From Pollutimonas subterranea (GTDB lineage Bacteria; Pseudomonadota; Gammaproteobacteria; Burkholderiales; Burkholderiaceae_B): a stretch of DNA of 64,000 bases. Below are positions 10,341 through 19,145 of this stretch, piece after piece (position 1 is the first letter of the stretch; each line of letters starts with the position of its first letter). The notes beneath the pieces were generated by a model, which saw nothing but the letters and a program-made list of their open reading frames with translations, was not told the origin of the DNA and made no database searches. The position numbers and the translations under genes were made by a program. Location of the stretch: the NCBI RefSeq assembly GCF_002849655.1, contig NZ_PDNW01000010.1, positions 104,702-168,701 of the forward strand, in the 5' to 3' direction.

Positions 10341-10481
10341 CCCTGGGCATATACCGACATCGGAAACCGGTCGGATCGTCTAAAATCCATCCCGTTTCTT
10401 TTAGCAACATAGTCTATACTTGTTGGCTTTTCGCCTTGCGGACCGGCGCCAGCGCGTTGCATTATCTCCCGAGTTGATCTC

Positions 10482-11114
10482 ATGAAATTCTTTCTAACTT
10501 TATCCAAGTTAATTGACACGATAAACGTGAAGGTGGGACAGGCCGTAATCTGGCTGACCCTCGTTGTCGTACTGGTCAGCGCCACAAACGCGGTCATACG
10601 CAAGGTCTTCAACGTTAGCTCCAACGCGTGGCTCGAGCTGCAATGGTATCTGTTTGGCGCGATTTTCCTGCTGGCAGCAGGATATACATTCTTGCGTAAC
10701 GAACATGTGCGCGTCGATGTGATTTCTCAGAAGCTCTCCAAGCGTACACAGATCATGATCGAGATTTTCGGGGTGATTTTTTTCCTGTTCCCCGCTTGTA
10801 TTCTCATTTTCTGGCTGTCCCTGCCGTTTTTCTACGAATCCCTCGTCCTGCACGAGCTGTCGTCCAATACCGGCGGCCTGATCCGTTGGCCGGCAAAGCT
10901 GCTAATACCGATAGGCTTCGGCTTGTTGATACTTGCGGGCCTCTCACACTTGATTAAATGCATCGGCTTCCTGATGGGGATTTGTCCCGATCCTACCGCC
11001 CGACCCAGGGGGAAAAGCGCGGAAGAAGAACTGGCCGATGAAATTCGACGGCTCGCCGACGAAGAAGCTGCCACCGCAGCAGAGCAAAACATAGCAACCG
11101 GAAAAGGCCGTTAA
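10482..11114 (+). CDS. TRAP transporter small membrane subunit (DctQ family)
   Basis: A 210-residue protein with four hydrophobic segments (about residues 20-40, 55-75, 90-115 and 145-165), as expected for DctQ, the small integral-membrane part of a TRAP transporter. These import organic acids using a sodium gradient and a periplasmic binding protein. The block NAWLELQWYLFGAIFLLAAGYTFLRNEHVRVD is typical. The C-terminal 45 residues are charged and likely cytoplasmic. The dctM gene follows two bases later. No DctP-type binding protein is adjacent, so the substrate cannot be read from this locus. Confidence 0.9.
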   Translation: MKFFLTLSKLIDTINVKVGQAVIWLTLVVVLVSATNAVIRKVFNVSSNAWLELQWYLFGAIFLLAAGYTFLRNEHVRVDVISQKLSKRTQIMIEIFGVIFFLFPACILIFWLSLPFFYESLVLHELSSNTGGLIRWPAKLLIPIGFGLLILAGLSHLIKCIGFLMGICPDPTARPRGKSAEEELADEIRRLADEEAATAAEQNIATGKGR

Positions 11115-11116
11115 TC

Positions 11117-12805
11117 ATGGAGTTTTTTGTCGATAACCTGGCCCCGATCATGTTCATCAACTTGATCGTGTTCCTATTGTTAGGTTTTCCCGTTGCGTTT
11201 TCCCTGGCTGCCAACGGCATTCTTTATGGACTCGTGGCCATCGATCTTGGCTTGATGCAGCCTGCCTTGTTCCAGGCTTTGCCCCAACGGGTGTTTGGCA
11301 TTGTCGCCAACGACACCTTGCTGGCCGTTCCGTTCTTTACGCTCATGGGCCTGATCCTTGAGCGGTCCGGCATGGCGGAGGACCTTCTTGAAACCGTTGG
11401 GCAATTATTCGGGCCCATACGTGGCGGGCTCGCCATTGCGGTCGTGCTGGTAGGCGCCATGCTTGCCGCCACCACCGGCGTGGTTTCCGCATCCGTCATC
11501 TCGATGGGGCTCATTTCGCTGCCCATCATGTTGCGCTATGGCTATGACCGGCGACTGGCCACTGGCGTCATTGCGGCGTCCGGCACACTGTCGCAAATCA
11601 TCCCGCCTTCGCTGGTGCTGATCATCCTGGCAGATCAGCTGGGCCGCTCCATCGGCGACATGTATCGCGGTGCCATGATTCCGGGGATGCTGCTTGCGTT
11701 TTCCTACATCGCTTATGTCGTGATCGTGTCTTTGCTCACGCCGGCAAAGGCTCCCGCTCTGCCCGAAGAAGCGCGTATCTATGTCAAGGCTGACGGCAGT
11801 CGTGGCCTGCGCTCACTGGCCATCCTGACCATCATTGCCTCCATCGTGTCCTATTTCGGGGCACAGTATTACTTCAGCGACCACACCCAGGTGCCCGTGG
11901 ATGAGCGCGTGGTTATCTACCTGGTGGGCTGGGGCATTACGGCACTGATCATTGCCTTGGTGAACAAAGTGCTTCGTCTGGGCTTGCTTTCCGAGATTGC
12001 CGAGCGTGTCACCTTTGTAATGATCCCGCCCTTGTTCCTGATTTTCCTGGTGCTTGGTACTATTTTCATTGGCGTCGCCACGCCCACTGAAGGCGGTGCA
12101 ATGGGCGCTGTGGGTGCATTGGTCATGGCGGTCTCCCGGGGCCGATTTACCTGGGCGTTGCTCAAGCAAGCCATGGACACCACGACCAAGTTGTCGTGCT
12201 TCGTGGTTTTCATCCTGGTCGGTTCCACGGTGTTCACCTTGAGTTTCCGGGGCGTCAATGGCGACCTCTGGGTGGAGCACTTGCTGATCGGCCTGCCTGG
12301 CGGCGAGTGGGGCTTTCTTATCGTTGTGAGCCTTCTCACGTTCTTCCTGGCGTTTTTCCTCGACTTTTTTGAGCTTGCATTTATTATTGTTCCGCTGCTG
12401 GGGCCCGTCGCCGATAAAATGGGCATCGACCTGATCTGGTTTGGTGTGCTGCTTGCCGTCAATATGCAAACGTCGTTCATGCATCCGCCGTTTGGCTTTG
12501 CCCTGTTCTATCTGCGTTCGGTAGCCCCTAAAGACGACTATCATGACCGCGTTACGGGCAAACTCATTCCCAAGGTGACCACCGGTCAAATATACTGGGG
12601 TTCGGTGCCGTTCATTTGCATTCAGATTACGATGGTCGTCGCCGTCATGCTTTTTCCAGGCATGGTCACGCACTATAAAGATGACGTCGTGGTGGTGGAC
12701 CCGGCCACCATCAACTTCGGCAACCAGGACGCCTATGGATCCGATTCCTACGATTCCGGTTCCGGCTTTGAAACGGCGCCCGACCCTGGCGCCGCGTTCC
12801 AGTAA
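11117..12805 (+). CDS. TRAP transporter large membrane subunit (DctM family, long form)
   Basis: A 562-residue integral-membrane permease. Typical DctM proteins have about 425 residues; the extra length here is an internal segment at about residues 215-300 with two added hydrophobic stretches, plus a C-terminal tail. Long DctM proteins of this shape are usually annotated as the mannitol/chloroaromatic class, although substrates of that class are mostly organic acids. Family blocks include FPVAFSLAANGI, GLILERSGMAEDLLE and TPTEGGAMGAVGALVMA. The tail after the last helix (residues 530-562) is rich in Asp, Ser and Tyr. It is coupled to dctQ. trpF starts 17 bases later. Confidence 0.9.
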   Translation: MEFFVDNLAPIMFINLIVFLLLGFPVAFSLAANGILYGLVAIDLGLMQPALFQALPQRVFGIVANDTLLAVPFFTLMGLILERSGMAEDLLETVGQLFGPIRGGLAIAVVLVGAMLAATTGVVSASVISMGLISLPIMLRYGYDRRLATGVIAASGTLSQIIPPSLVLIILADQLGRSIGDMYRGAMIPGMLLAFSYIAYVVIVSLLTPAKAPALPEEARIYVKADGSRGLRSLAILTIIASIVSYFGAQYYFSDHTQVPVDERVVIYLVGWGITALIIALVNKVLRLGLLSEIAERVTFVMIPPLFLIFLVLGTIFIGVATPTEGGAMGAVGALVMAVSRGRFTWALLKQAMDTTTKLSCFVVFILVGSTVFTLSFRGVNGDLWVEHLLIGLPGGEWGFLIVVSLLTFFLAFFLDFFELAFIIVPLLGPVADKMGIDLIWFGVLLAVNMQTSFMHPPFGFALFYLRSVAPKDDYHDRVTGKLIPKVTTGQIYWGSVPFICIQITMVVAVMLFPGMVTHYKDDVVVVDPATINFGNQDAYGSDSYDSGSGFETAPDPGAAFQ

Positions 12806-12822
12806 TCAGGGAGTATTTCAGT

Positions 12823-13476
12823 ATGTTGGCGGCTGCGCGCACTCGCATCAAAATATGTGGCCTGACAAGGACTGAAGACGTTCTTTCGGCCGTACAGGCC
12901 GGCGCCGACGCGATCGGCCTGGTCATGTATTCGAAAAGCTCGCGGGCGGTCACAGTTGATCAGGCCCGTGCATTGCGTTCAGCGGTTCCCGCGTTCGTGT
13001 CGGTCGTTTGCCTGTTCGTCAACGCTCCGAAAAGCGAGGTCCTGGAAACCATCGAGCAGGTGCGGCCAGACTTGCTGCAATTCCACGGCGACGAGTCTAC
13101 CGACTATTGCCAGGGCTTCGGTCATCGCTACATACGCGCGTTTCGCGTCGGCGCGCCTGACCTGGACAGCCCGGAAGGTGTCCTGCAGCAGTGCCGGCTA
13201 TATCAATCGGCCAGCGCCTGGCTGTTCGACAGCTATAGCGAGGGCTACGGCGGAAGTGGCCGCAGGCTCGATACATCGTTATTGAAAGCGGTACAAGAGG
13301 CCGACGACAGCCGCAGCCTGATCCTGGCAGGAGGCTTGACACCGGAGTCCGTGGCTGATTCCATACAACAAGTACGGCCTTATGCCGTTGACGTCAGCAG
13401 CGGTGTCGAGACGGCGCCTGGCATGAAATCGCCCGAGAAAATCCGGCAATTTATCGCTGCTGTCCAAAGTCCCTAA
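12823..13476 (+). CDS. trpF: Phosphoribosylanthranilate isomerase
   Basis: A 217-residue TIM-barrel enzyme that performs the Amadori rearrangement of phosphoribosylanthranilate in tryptophan synthesis. The catalytic cysteine is Cys12 in RIKICGLTR, and the general-acid aspartate is in AVDVSSGVE near residue 190 or in the [11 protein letters not shown] block. Other family blocks are QLHG-like LLQFHGDE and [12 protein letters not shown]. trpB and trpA, which follow trpF in many relatives, are absent; a kynureninase gene starts 17 bases after the stop instead. The ribosome site before ATG 12823 is GGGAG. Confidence 0.95.
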   Translation: MLAAARTRIKICGLTRTEDVLSAVQAGADAIGLVMYSKSSRAVTVDQARALRSAVPAFVSVVCLFVNAPKSEVLETIEQVRPDLLQFHGDESTDYCQGFGHRYIRAFRVGAPDLDSPEGVLQQCRLYQSASAWLFDSYSEGYGGSGRRLDTSLLKAVQEADDSRSLILAGGLTPESVADSIQQVRPYAVDVSSGVETAPGMKSPEKIRQFIAAVQSP

Positions 13477-13492
13477 CTATTTGGTGTATCGG

Positions 13493-14743
13493 ATGTCGAG
13501 TCGTAATGATTGCATCGCGCTGGATCAGCACGACGAGCTGGCGCCCCTAAGGAACGAGTTTTTTCTGCCTGAAGGACTAATTTACCTGGATGGCAATTCG
13601 CTTGGCGTCAGTCCCAAGGCGTCGGCATCCCGGGCCCGCGAGTTGATCGAGCAGGAGTGGGCCACCGACTTGATACGCAGCTGGAACAAGGCGGGATGGT
13701 TTGACCTGCCGGTAAAGCTAGGCGACAAGCTTGCTCCATTGATCGGGGCGAACGCCGGAGAAGTCGTGGTGACCGACTCGACGTCCATCAACCTGTTCAA
13801 AGCCCTTGCGGCCGCATTACGTATTCAGGGCCTCGATCCGGCAAAGGCCCAGCGCAGGATCATCGTCACCGAGCGGAGCAATTTTCCCACCGATATTTAT
13901 ATCGCGCAGGGGCTGTCTCAATGGCTCGATCGCGGTTACCTGCTGAGGCTCGTAGACGCTCCCGAGGAACTCCACGCAGCCATCGACGACGATACGGCCG
14001 TTGTCATGCTGACGCACGTCAATTATCGCAGCGCTTATCTGCTGGATCTGGGGGGTATCACTGCGCATGCGCATCAGAAGGGCGCCCTGGTCATCTGGGA
14101 TCTTGCACATTCGGCAGGTGCGCTTCCCGTCGCACTGAACGATGCCAATGCTGACTTTGCCGTCGGCTGCACCTATAAATACCTGAATGGCGGGCCCGGC
14201 TCGCCGGCCTTCATCTGGGTCGCGCCCAGGCACCTGGCTGGCTTTTCCCAGCCCTTGTCCGGATGGTGGGGTCACGCGGCGCCGTTTGCCATGGAGCCTT
14301 CATTCCAGGCCGGTTCGGGTATAAAGCGGGCGCTTTGCGGTACGCAGCCCGTCGTTTCATTGGCGCTTGTGGAATGCGGGCTCGATATATTCGCCAAGAC
14401 CGATATGGAGGCCATACGCAAGAAGTCGCTCGCCCTGACCGATCTGTTCATTGACCTCGTTGAAACGCGTTGCGCGGCGCATCCGCTCAAGCTTGTAACG
14501 CCGCGCCCGCATCATCTGCGTGGTAGTCACGTCAGTTTTGAGCATCCTCACGGGTATGCTGTCATGCAGGCGCTGATCGAGCGTGGGGTCATCGGCGACT
14601 ATCGCGAGCCGCATATCATGCGTTTCGGATTCACGCCCTTGTACCTGCGCTTTAGCGACGTATGGGACGCCGTGGATATCCTGCTTGATATTCTCGATAC
14701 CGCCGCTTATCGTCCAGACCAGGATAGGGTCGCCGTCACGTAG
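13493..14743 (+). CDS. kynU: Kynureninase
   Basis: A PLP-dependent hydrolase of about 416 residues that cleaves kynurenine to anthranilate and alanine. The PLP-binding lysine is Lys229 in [19 protein letters not shown], at the position known from the Pseudomonas enzyme. The blocks [12 protein letters not shown] near the start and [12 protein letters not shown] are also diagnostic. A TTG at 13481 in frame would add four residues; the ATG at 13493 is preferred. It follows trpF closely, which joins a tryptophan-synthesis and a tryptophan-degradation enzyme. Anthranilate, the kynureninase product, lies two steps before the TrpF product. kynA and kynB are not in the window. Confidence 0.95.
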   Translation: MSSRNDCIALDQHDELAPLRNEFFLPEGLIYLDGNSLGVSPKASASRARELIEQEWATDLIRSWNKAGWFDLPVKLGDKLAPLIGANAGEVVVTDSTSINLFKALAAALRIQGLDPAKAQRRIIVTERSNFPTDIYIAQGLSQWLDRGYLLRLVDAPEELHAAIDDDTAVVMLTHVNYRSAYLLDLGGITAHAHQKGALVIWDLAHSAGALPVALNDANADFAVGCTYKYLNGGPGSPAFIWVAPRHLAGFSQPLSGWWGHAAPFAMEPSFQAGSGIKRALCGTQPVVSLALVECGLDIFAKTDMEAIRKKSLALTDLFIDLVETRCAAHPLKLVTPRPHHLRGSHVSFEHPHGYAVMQALIERGVIGDYREPHIMRFGFTPLYLRFSDVWDAVDILLDILDTAAYRPDQDRVAVT

Positions 14744-14781
14744 CATGGTTCGACGCAACACACTCCTAATCTTCTGCTTGC

Positions 14782-15981
14782 ATGTCACGCCCAGACCCGG
14801 TTCATAAGCGGCCGCTTTCCAAGGGACGCCGCATTGCGGCCGAGCTCAGCCTTGCCGTGGGCGGCTTCGGCATAGGCACCGGCGAATTCGCGATAATGGG
14901 CCTGCTGCCCGACATCGCGGTCGACCTGGATCTGACCGCGCCTGAAGTCGGCCACCTGATCAGTGCTTATGCCCTGGGTGTTGTGATTGGCGCACCACTT
15001 ATTGCCGTCGTGGCCTCCCAGTTGCCGCGACGCCTGTTGCTGATCATCTTGATGGCCTTATTTGCCGCCGGCAACCTTGCCAGTGCGTTGGCACCCTCAT
15101 ATGGCTCGGTGATGATATTCCGCTTTCTGAGCGGCATGCCCCACGGTGCTTACTTCGGCGTCGCGGCATTGGTGGCCGCGTCCATGGTCGAACCGGCTCG
15201 TCGCGGACAGGCCGTAGGCCGCGTGTTGCTGGGCTTGACGGTGGCTGTGCTGGTCGGCAATCCCCTTGCCGTCTGGCTGGGGCAGGTCAGCAGCTGGCGC
15301 GCTGCCTTCGCGGCCGTCAGCGCAATAGGGCTGCTTACCGCCATACTGTTGCGAAACACGCTGCCGGATGCCCCGGCGTCGCGCCTGAACAGCCCGATGC
15401 GCGAGCTGAGCGCGTTGCGTATAGAGCAGGTCTGGTTGACGCTGGGTATTGGAGCCATCGGTTTCGGTGGCTTGTTCAGCGTGGTCAGCTATATCGTTCC
15501 CACCTTGACGCAAGTGTCCGGTGTATCGCCTGCATGGGTTCCATTCGCCATGTCATTCCTGGGCATGGGCATGATTGTCGGGAATATAGTGGGCGGCTGG
15601 TTGGCCGACAAGGCCTTGATGCCGGCCATAGGCCTGTTGTTGGTCTGGAATGTAGCAATGCTGGCTATCTTTCCCGTGTTGGCGGACCATCCCTGGGCGG
15701 CGATGACAGGGGTCTTCCTGATAGGCAGCGGTGTCGCCATCGGTCCGCCACTGCAAATCCGCCTGATGGACGCCGCGCCGCATGCGCAAACATTGGCCGC
15801 GTCGCTGAACCACTCTGCGTTCAATATGGCGAACGCTTTGGGCGCCTGGCTGGGCGGGCTGGCGATCGCTGCGGGTTACGGCTGGACCTCTACGGCCTGG
15901 GTCGGCGCGGGGCTGGCCGCCGGCGGCTTGCTGATTTTCGGGGTGGCGGTGTGGCGGTTGCAGGGCAACAAGCCCAAATGA
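14782..15981 (+). CDS. MFS transporter, DHA1/AraJ-YdhP type
   Basis: A 399-residue major facilitator with 12 predicted membrane helices. GIGTGEFAIMGLLPDIA in helix 1 and the RFLSGMPHGAYFGVAALVA block are typical of the AraJ/YdhP drug-proton antiporter subgroup. The short N-terminus carries several basic residues. It lies 38 bases after kynU with its own ATG at 14782 and no clear terminator between, so co-transcription is possible; an export role for tryptophan metabolites is only a guess. A terminator hairpin that serves the opposite-strand tRNA lies 62 bases after the stop. Confidence 0.85.
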   Translation: MSRPDPVHKRPLSKGRRIAAELSLAVGGFGIGTGEFAIMGLLPDIAVDLDLTAPEVGHLISAYALGVVIGAPLIAVVASQLPRRLLLIILMALFAAGNLASALAPSYGSVMIFRFLSGMPHGAYFGVAALVAASMVEPARRGQAVGRVLLGLTVAVLVGNPLAVWLGQVSSWRAAFAAVSAIGLLTAILLRNTLPDAPASRLNSPMRELSALRIEQVWLTLGIGAIGFGGLFSVVSYIVPTLTQVSGVSPAWVPFAMSFLGMGMIVGNIVGGWLADKALMPAIGLLLVWNVAMLAIFPVLADHPWAAMTGVFLIGSGVAIGPPLQIRLMDAAPHAQTLAASLNHSAFNMANALGAWLGGLAIAAGYGWTSTAWVGAGLAAGGLLIFGVAVWRLQGNKPK

Positions 15982-16043
15982 AAGCCTGATCGGTGCTGGG
16001 TCAGGTACTGAAGGTGTAACGCAGCTATTGATTCAACACGAAA

Positions 16044-16079
16044 AAAGACCCGCAAAAGCATGTGGCTTTGCGGGTCTTT
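16044..16079 (-). terminator. Intrinsic terminator of the tRNA-Val gene
   Basis: AAAGACCCGCAAA and TTTGCGGGTCTTT form a 13-bp stem. On the minus strand the hairpin is followed by six T residues (complement of 16041-16046), a strong terminator placed 32 bases after the tRNA 3' end. It can also act on the plus-strand MFS transcript, with TTT in the 3' arm. Confidence 0.85.
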
Positions 16080-16111
16080 GAAAACTGCTGGGTTGAGCAG
16101 CAATTTAAATC

Positions 16112-16188
16112 TGGTAGGCAGTACTGGGTTCGAACCAGCGACCTCTACGATGTCAACGTAGCGCTCTAACCAACTGAGCTAACCGCCT
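16112..16188 (-). tRNA. tRNA-Val (anticodon GAC)
   Basis: A 77-base cloverleaf on the minus strand with CCA encoded at 16114-16112. The acceptor stem AGGCGGT pairs with ACTGCCT. The D arm starts TAGCTCAGTTGG, the anticodon stem CTACG/CGTAG encloses TTGACAT, and the T arm contains GGTTCGAACC. The anticodon GAC reads GUC and GUU valine codons. It has its own promoter and terminator and lies alone between an MFS gene and the thrS leader. Confidence 0.95.
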
Positions 16189-16200
16189 AAGAAGAACAGC

Positions 16201-16230
16201 ATTCTAGCGCAGTTATTTGGTGTTTGTCAA
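16201..16230 (-). promoter_or_regulatory. Promoter of tRNA-Val
   Basis: On the minus strand TTGACA (16230-16225), an 18-base spacer and TAGAAT (16206-16201) form a near-consensus sigma-70 promoter. Transcription would start near 16193, about five bases before the tRNA 5' end. Confidence 0.8.
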
Positions 16231-16388
16231 AACGATCTTTTTTCACCTCTTTCTTATACTGGTGGTCATGGTCCAGAAAGGTAAGAAGAGCTTGTGCAAT
16301 GGTTTGGTATTTTCACAACACACTGCTTTTACATTGCCTGCGTCAAGGCCGATTTCCGTGCCGATGAGAGCTGCTCCGTGCGTCGAGG

Positions 16389-16397
16389 TGTTACACT
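16389..16397 (+). promoter_or_regulatory. Candidate extended -10 promoter for the thrS leader
   Basis: TG-T-TACACT matches an extended -10 element; the -35 region is weak. The start would be near 16404, placing the putative leader peptide ATG 27 bases downstream. Inference from motif only. Confidence 0.4.
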
Positions 16398-16430
16398 AAC
16401 GCAACGATTCCATTACTTATTTTGATAGAC

Positions 16431-16472
16431 ATGAACTCCATCTTTACGCGAACTACGACTTGTTGTGCCTAA
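16431..16472 (+). CDS. Putative threonine-rich leader peptide upstream of thrS
   Basis: A 13-codon frame, too short for ordinary gene finding, reads MNSIFTRTTTCCA and ends in TAA. Four of the 13 codons are threonine, three of them consecutive (16452-16460), and two cysteine codons follow. It sits between a candidate promoter and a terminator hairpin that precedes thrS, the threonyl-tRNA synthetase gene, so ribosome stalling here would sense charged tRNA-Thr. The weak point is the ribosome site: only GATAG lies upstream. Leader-peptide control of thrS is inference; the enterobacterial gene is instead controlled by ThrS binding its own mRNA. Confidence 0.5.
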   Translation: MNSIFTRTTTCCA

Positions 16473-16477
16473 TGTTC

Positions 16478-16539
16478 CCGCGTATTGTGCAGTTTGGACG
16501 TAAATCAAAAAACCAAAACGCGGCGACTGCCGCGTTTTT
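16478..16539 (+). terminator. Attenuator region before thrS: terminator and competing antiterminator
   Basis: The terminator stem AAAACGCGG (16515-16523) pairs perfectly with CCGCGTTTT (16530-16538) around a 6-base loop and ends in five T residues. CCGCGT at 16478-16483 can pair instead with ACGCGG at 16518-16523 and break the terminator. TACGCG at 16445-16450, inside the leader peptide, can pair with CGCGTA at 16479-16484. These are the 1:2, 2:3 and 3:4 pairings of a classic attenuator, although the first two are only 6 bp each. The terminator is 18 bases before the thrS ATG. Confidence 0.6.
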
Positions 16540-16556
16540 GCATTTCAGGACAGCCC

Positions 16557-18479
16557 ATGGTTCAAATTACCTTGCCCGATGGCTCGCAGCGCGAGTACCC
16601 CGGTCCCGTATCCGTTAGCGACGTTGCTCATTCCATCGGCGCCGGATTGGGGCGCGCCGCCCTGGGCGGTCGTGTGTCGGTAGAAGGCGGCGAAACCAGT
16701 CTTGTCGACACAAGCTATGTCATAGAGCACAATGCCCGGCTGGGTATCGTAACCGCCAAGGACGCCGATGGCCTGGACTTGATTCGCCATTCAACGGCTC
16801 ACTTGCTGGCGTACGCCGTCAAATCGCTTTTTCCTGATGCGCAAGTCACTATCGGGCCGGTCATTGAAAATGGCTTTTACTACGACTTCTCGTATAAGCG
16901 TCCTTTTACACCTGAAGACCTCGAGGCCATTGAAAAGAAAATGACCGAGATCGTCCGCAGGAATGAGCCCGTAACACGGGAAGAATGGCTACGCGACGAT
17001 GCCGTTGCCTACTTCAAGGGTATCGGCGAGCATTACAAGGCCGAGATCATCGCCTCCATTCCTTCCAACGAGCCTATCAGTCTGTATCGTGAAGGCGACT
17101 TCATTGACTTATGCCGAGGGCCTCACGTACCGTCCACCGGACACCTGAAGGTGTTCAAGCTCATGAAGGTTGCGGGCGCCTATTGGCGGGGCGACAGCAA
17201 AAACGAGATGCTGCAGCGTATCTACGGAACGGCGTGGGCGTCCAAGGACGAACAATCCAATTACCTGACCATGCTGGAAGAGGCGGAACGACGCGATCAC
17301 CGCAAGCTGGGGCGCGAGCTCGACTTCTTCCATTTCCAGGATGAAGCACCAGGCCTGATTTTCTGGCACCCCAAGGGCTGGACGCTATGGCAGCAAGTGG
17401 AACAATATATGCGAGCCGTGTATCGCGACAATGGCTACCAGGAAGTCAAGGCGCCGCAAATTCTCGACTTGTCCCTGTGGAAGAAGACCGGTCACTGGGA
17501 CAACTACGCCGAGAACATGTTCACGACGGAATCCGAGAACCGTACGTATGGACTCAAGCCCATGAATTGTCCGGGCCATGTGCAAATATTCAATGCCGGC
17601 CTGCACTCATACCGCGAACTGCCCATACGCTACGGCGAGTTCGGCCAGTGCCATCGTAACGAGCCGTCCGGTTCGCTGCATGGAATGATGCGTGTACGGG
17701 GCTTCACCCAGGACGATGGTCATATTTTTTGCACGGAAGACCAGTTGCAGGAAGAGTGCGTCGCCTTTACCGCCTTGTTGCAGAAGGTATATGCCGACTT
17801 TGGCTTTACAGAGATACTGTACAAGGTTGCAACTCGTCCCGAAAAACGCATAGGGTCCGACGAAGTGTGGGACAAGGCCGAGCAGGCGCTCATGGACAGC
17901 TTGAATCACACCCAGTGCGAGTACGAAGTCTCGCCTGGCGAGGGTGCTTTCTATGGTCCCAAGATCGAATATACGCTGAAAGACGCTATCGGACGCCATT
18001 GGCAGTGTGGCACAATCCAGGTTGATTTCTCCATGCCCCAGCGACTGGGTGCCGAGTACGTCGATGCAGCCGACCAACGTAAAACGCCAGTCATGCTCCA
18101 CCGTGCCATCCTGGGGTCGTTCGAACGCTTCATAGGCATGCTCATCGAGAATCATGCTGGTGCCATGCCTGCATGGTTGTCGCCCGAACATGTCGTCGTC
18201 TGCTGTATTTCCGAGCCCTCGGCCGAATATGCCGCCGAAATCGTTCAAGGCTTGAAAAAACAAGGCTTTAGGGCCAGCTCCGATTTGCGTGCTGAAAAAA
18301 TCACCCGTAAAATCCGAGAACACAGTATGCAGAAAATACCGTACATTCTGGTGGTTGGCGAAAAAGAACGCGAAGCCGGCAGTGTGGCGGTACGCGGCAG
18401 GGGGGGAATCGATCTGGGGGTAATGTCCCTCGATGATTTTTCCGTACTGCTGCAAAACGAAATCAACGCCCGGGCGTAA
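16557..18479 (+). CDS. thrS: Threonine--tRNA ligase
   Basis: A 640-residue class II synthetase that charges tRNA-Thr. Domains in order: TGS (1-62, starting [16 protein letters not shown]), editing/SAD domain (about 63-225, with [12 protein letters not shown]), catalytic core (about 240-530, with the zinc-site block [10 protein letters not shown] and [17 protein letters not shown]), and anticodon-binding domain to the end. The ATG at 16557 is chosen because the family begins with the TGS domain; an upstream in-frame start would run through the terminator hairpin. infC follows after 54 bases. Expression is probably controlled by the attenuator upstream. Confidence 0.97.
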   Translation: MVQITLPDGSQREYPGPVSVSDVAHSIGAGLGRAALGGRVSVEGGETSLVDTSYVIEHNARLGIVTAKDADGLDLIRHSTAHLLAYAVKSLFPDAQVTIGPVIENGFYYDFSYKRPFTPEDLEAIEKKMTEIVRRNEPVTREEWLRDDAVAYFKGIGEHYKAEIIASIPSNEPISLYREGDFIDLCRGPHVPSTGHLKVFKLMKVAGAYWRGDSKNEMLQRIYGTAWASKDEQSNYLTMLEEAERRDHRKLGRELDFFHFQDEAPGLIFWHPKGWTLWQQVEQYMRAVYRDNGYQEVKAPQILDLSLWKKTGHWDNYAENMFTTESENRTYGLKPMNCPGHVQIFNAGLHSYRELPIRYGEFGQCHRNEPSGSLHGMMRVRGFTQDDGHIFCTEDQLQEECVAFTALLQKVYADFGFTEILYKVATRPEKRIGSDEVWDKAEQALMDSLNHTQCEYEVSPGEGAFYGPKIEYTLKDAIGRHWQCGTIQVDFSMPQRLGAEYVDAADQRKTPVMLHRAILGSFERFIGMLIENHAGAMPAWLSPEHVVVCCISEPSAEYAAEIVQGLKKQGFRASSDLRAEKITRKIREHSMQKIPYILVVGEKEREAGSVAVRGRGGIDLGVMSLDDFSVLLQNEINARA

Positions 18480-18533
18480 TACCGGGCAAGCCAGCACAGG
18501 CCTGATTTTTTATTAATTCTAGGAGTCTCAGAC

Positions 18534-19085
18534 ATCGCAACCGAAAAACCACATCGCATCAATGGTGAAATCCGCGTCCCCGAGGTGCGTCTTATCGGCG
18601 TAGAGGGTGAGCAGTTGGGGGTTGTCAAAACCGCCGACGCCCTCGTTCTGTCAGAACAACACGAAGTAGACCTGGTCGAGATTGCACCCAATGCGGAGCC
18701 ACCGGTCTGCCGACTGATGGATTATGGCAAGTTCAAGTATCAAGAACAAAAGCGCCAGCAAGAAGCACGCTCAAAGCAAAAGATCATCCAGGTAAAAGAA
18801 GTCAAGTTCCGTCCCGGAACCGACGAAGGCGATTACCAGGTCAAACTGCGTAATTTGCGCCGCTTCATAGAAGAAGGCGACAAGGCCAAGGTCACCTTGC
18901 GTTTCCGTGGCCGTGAAATGGCGCACCAGGAACTCGGCATGCGCGTGCTCGAGCGCGTACGCGACGATCTCGTCGAACTATGCTTGGTCGAGGCCATGCC
19001 CAAGCTTGAAGGGCGGCAAATGGTAATGGTGCTGGCACCCCGTAAAAAGGCAACTCCGGGCAAGCCCGGCGACGCTACTTCCTGA
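18534..19085 (+). CDS. infC: Translation initiation factor IF-3, ATC start
   Basis: A 183-codon gene for IF-3, which binds the 30S subunit and checks start codons. The family sequence begins [22 protein letters not shown] directly at an ATC codon (18534-18536), eight bases after a good AGGAG site, and there is no ATG, GTG or TTG at a suitable place. A rare start (AUU in enterobacteria, AUC in others) lets IF-3 repress its own translation. N-domain, lysine-rich linker (about residues 65-85, with [16 protein letters not shown]) and C-domain are all present. rpmI and rplT, the usual next genes, are over 8 kb away; gshB follows instead. Confidence 0.95.
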   Translation: MATEKPHRINGEIRVPEVRLIGVEGEQLGVVKTADALVLSEQHEVDLVEIAPNAEPPVCRLMDYGKFKYQEQKRQQEARSKQKIIQVKEVKFRPGTDEGDYQVKLRNLRRFIEEGDKAKVTLRFRGREMAHQELGMRVLERVRDDLVELCLVEAMPKLEGRQMVMVLAPRKKATPGKPGDATS

Positions 19086-19145
19086 TCTGAACCTTTCAAT
19101 CCTGTCCGTCGGCCTGTGCCGCGGGCAGGTGCTTGCAGGTGCCTT

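Noticed and set aside
16485..16556. A longer thrS start at 16485
   Set aside because: It would add residues translated through the terminator hairpin, ahead of the TGS domain where the family begins.
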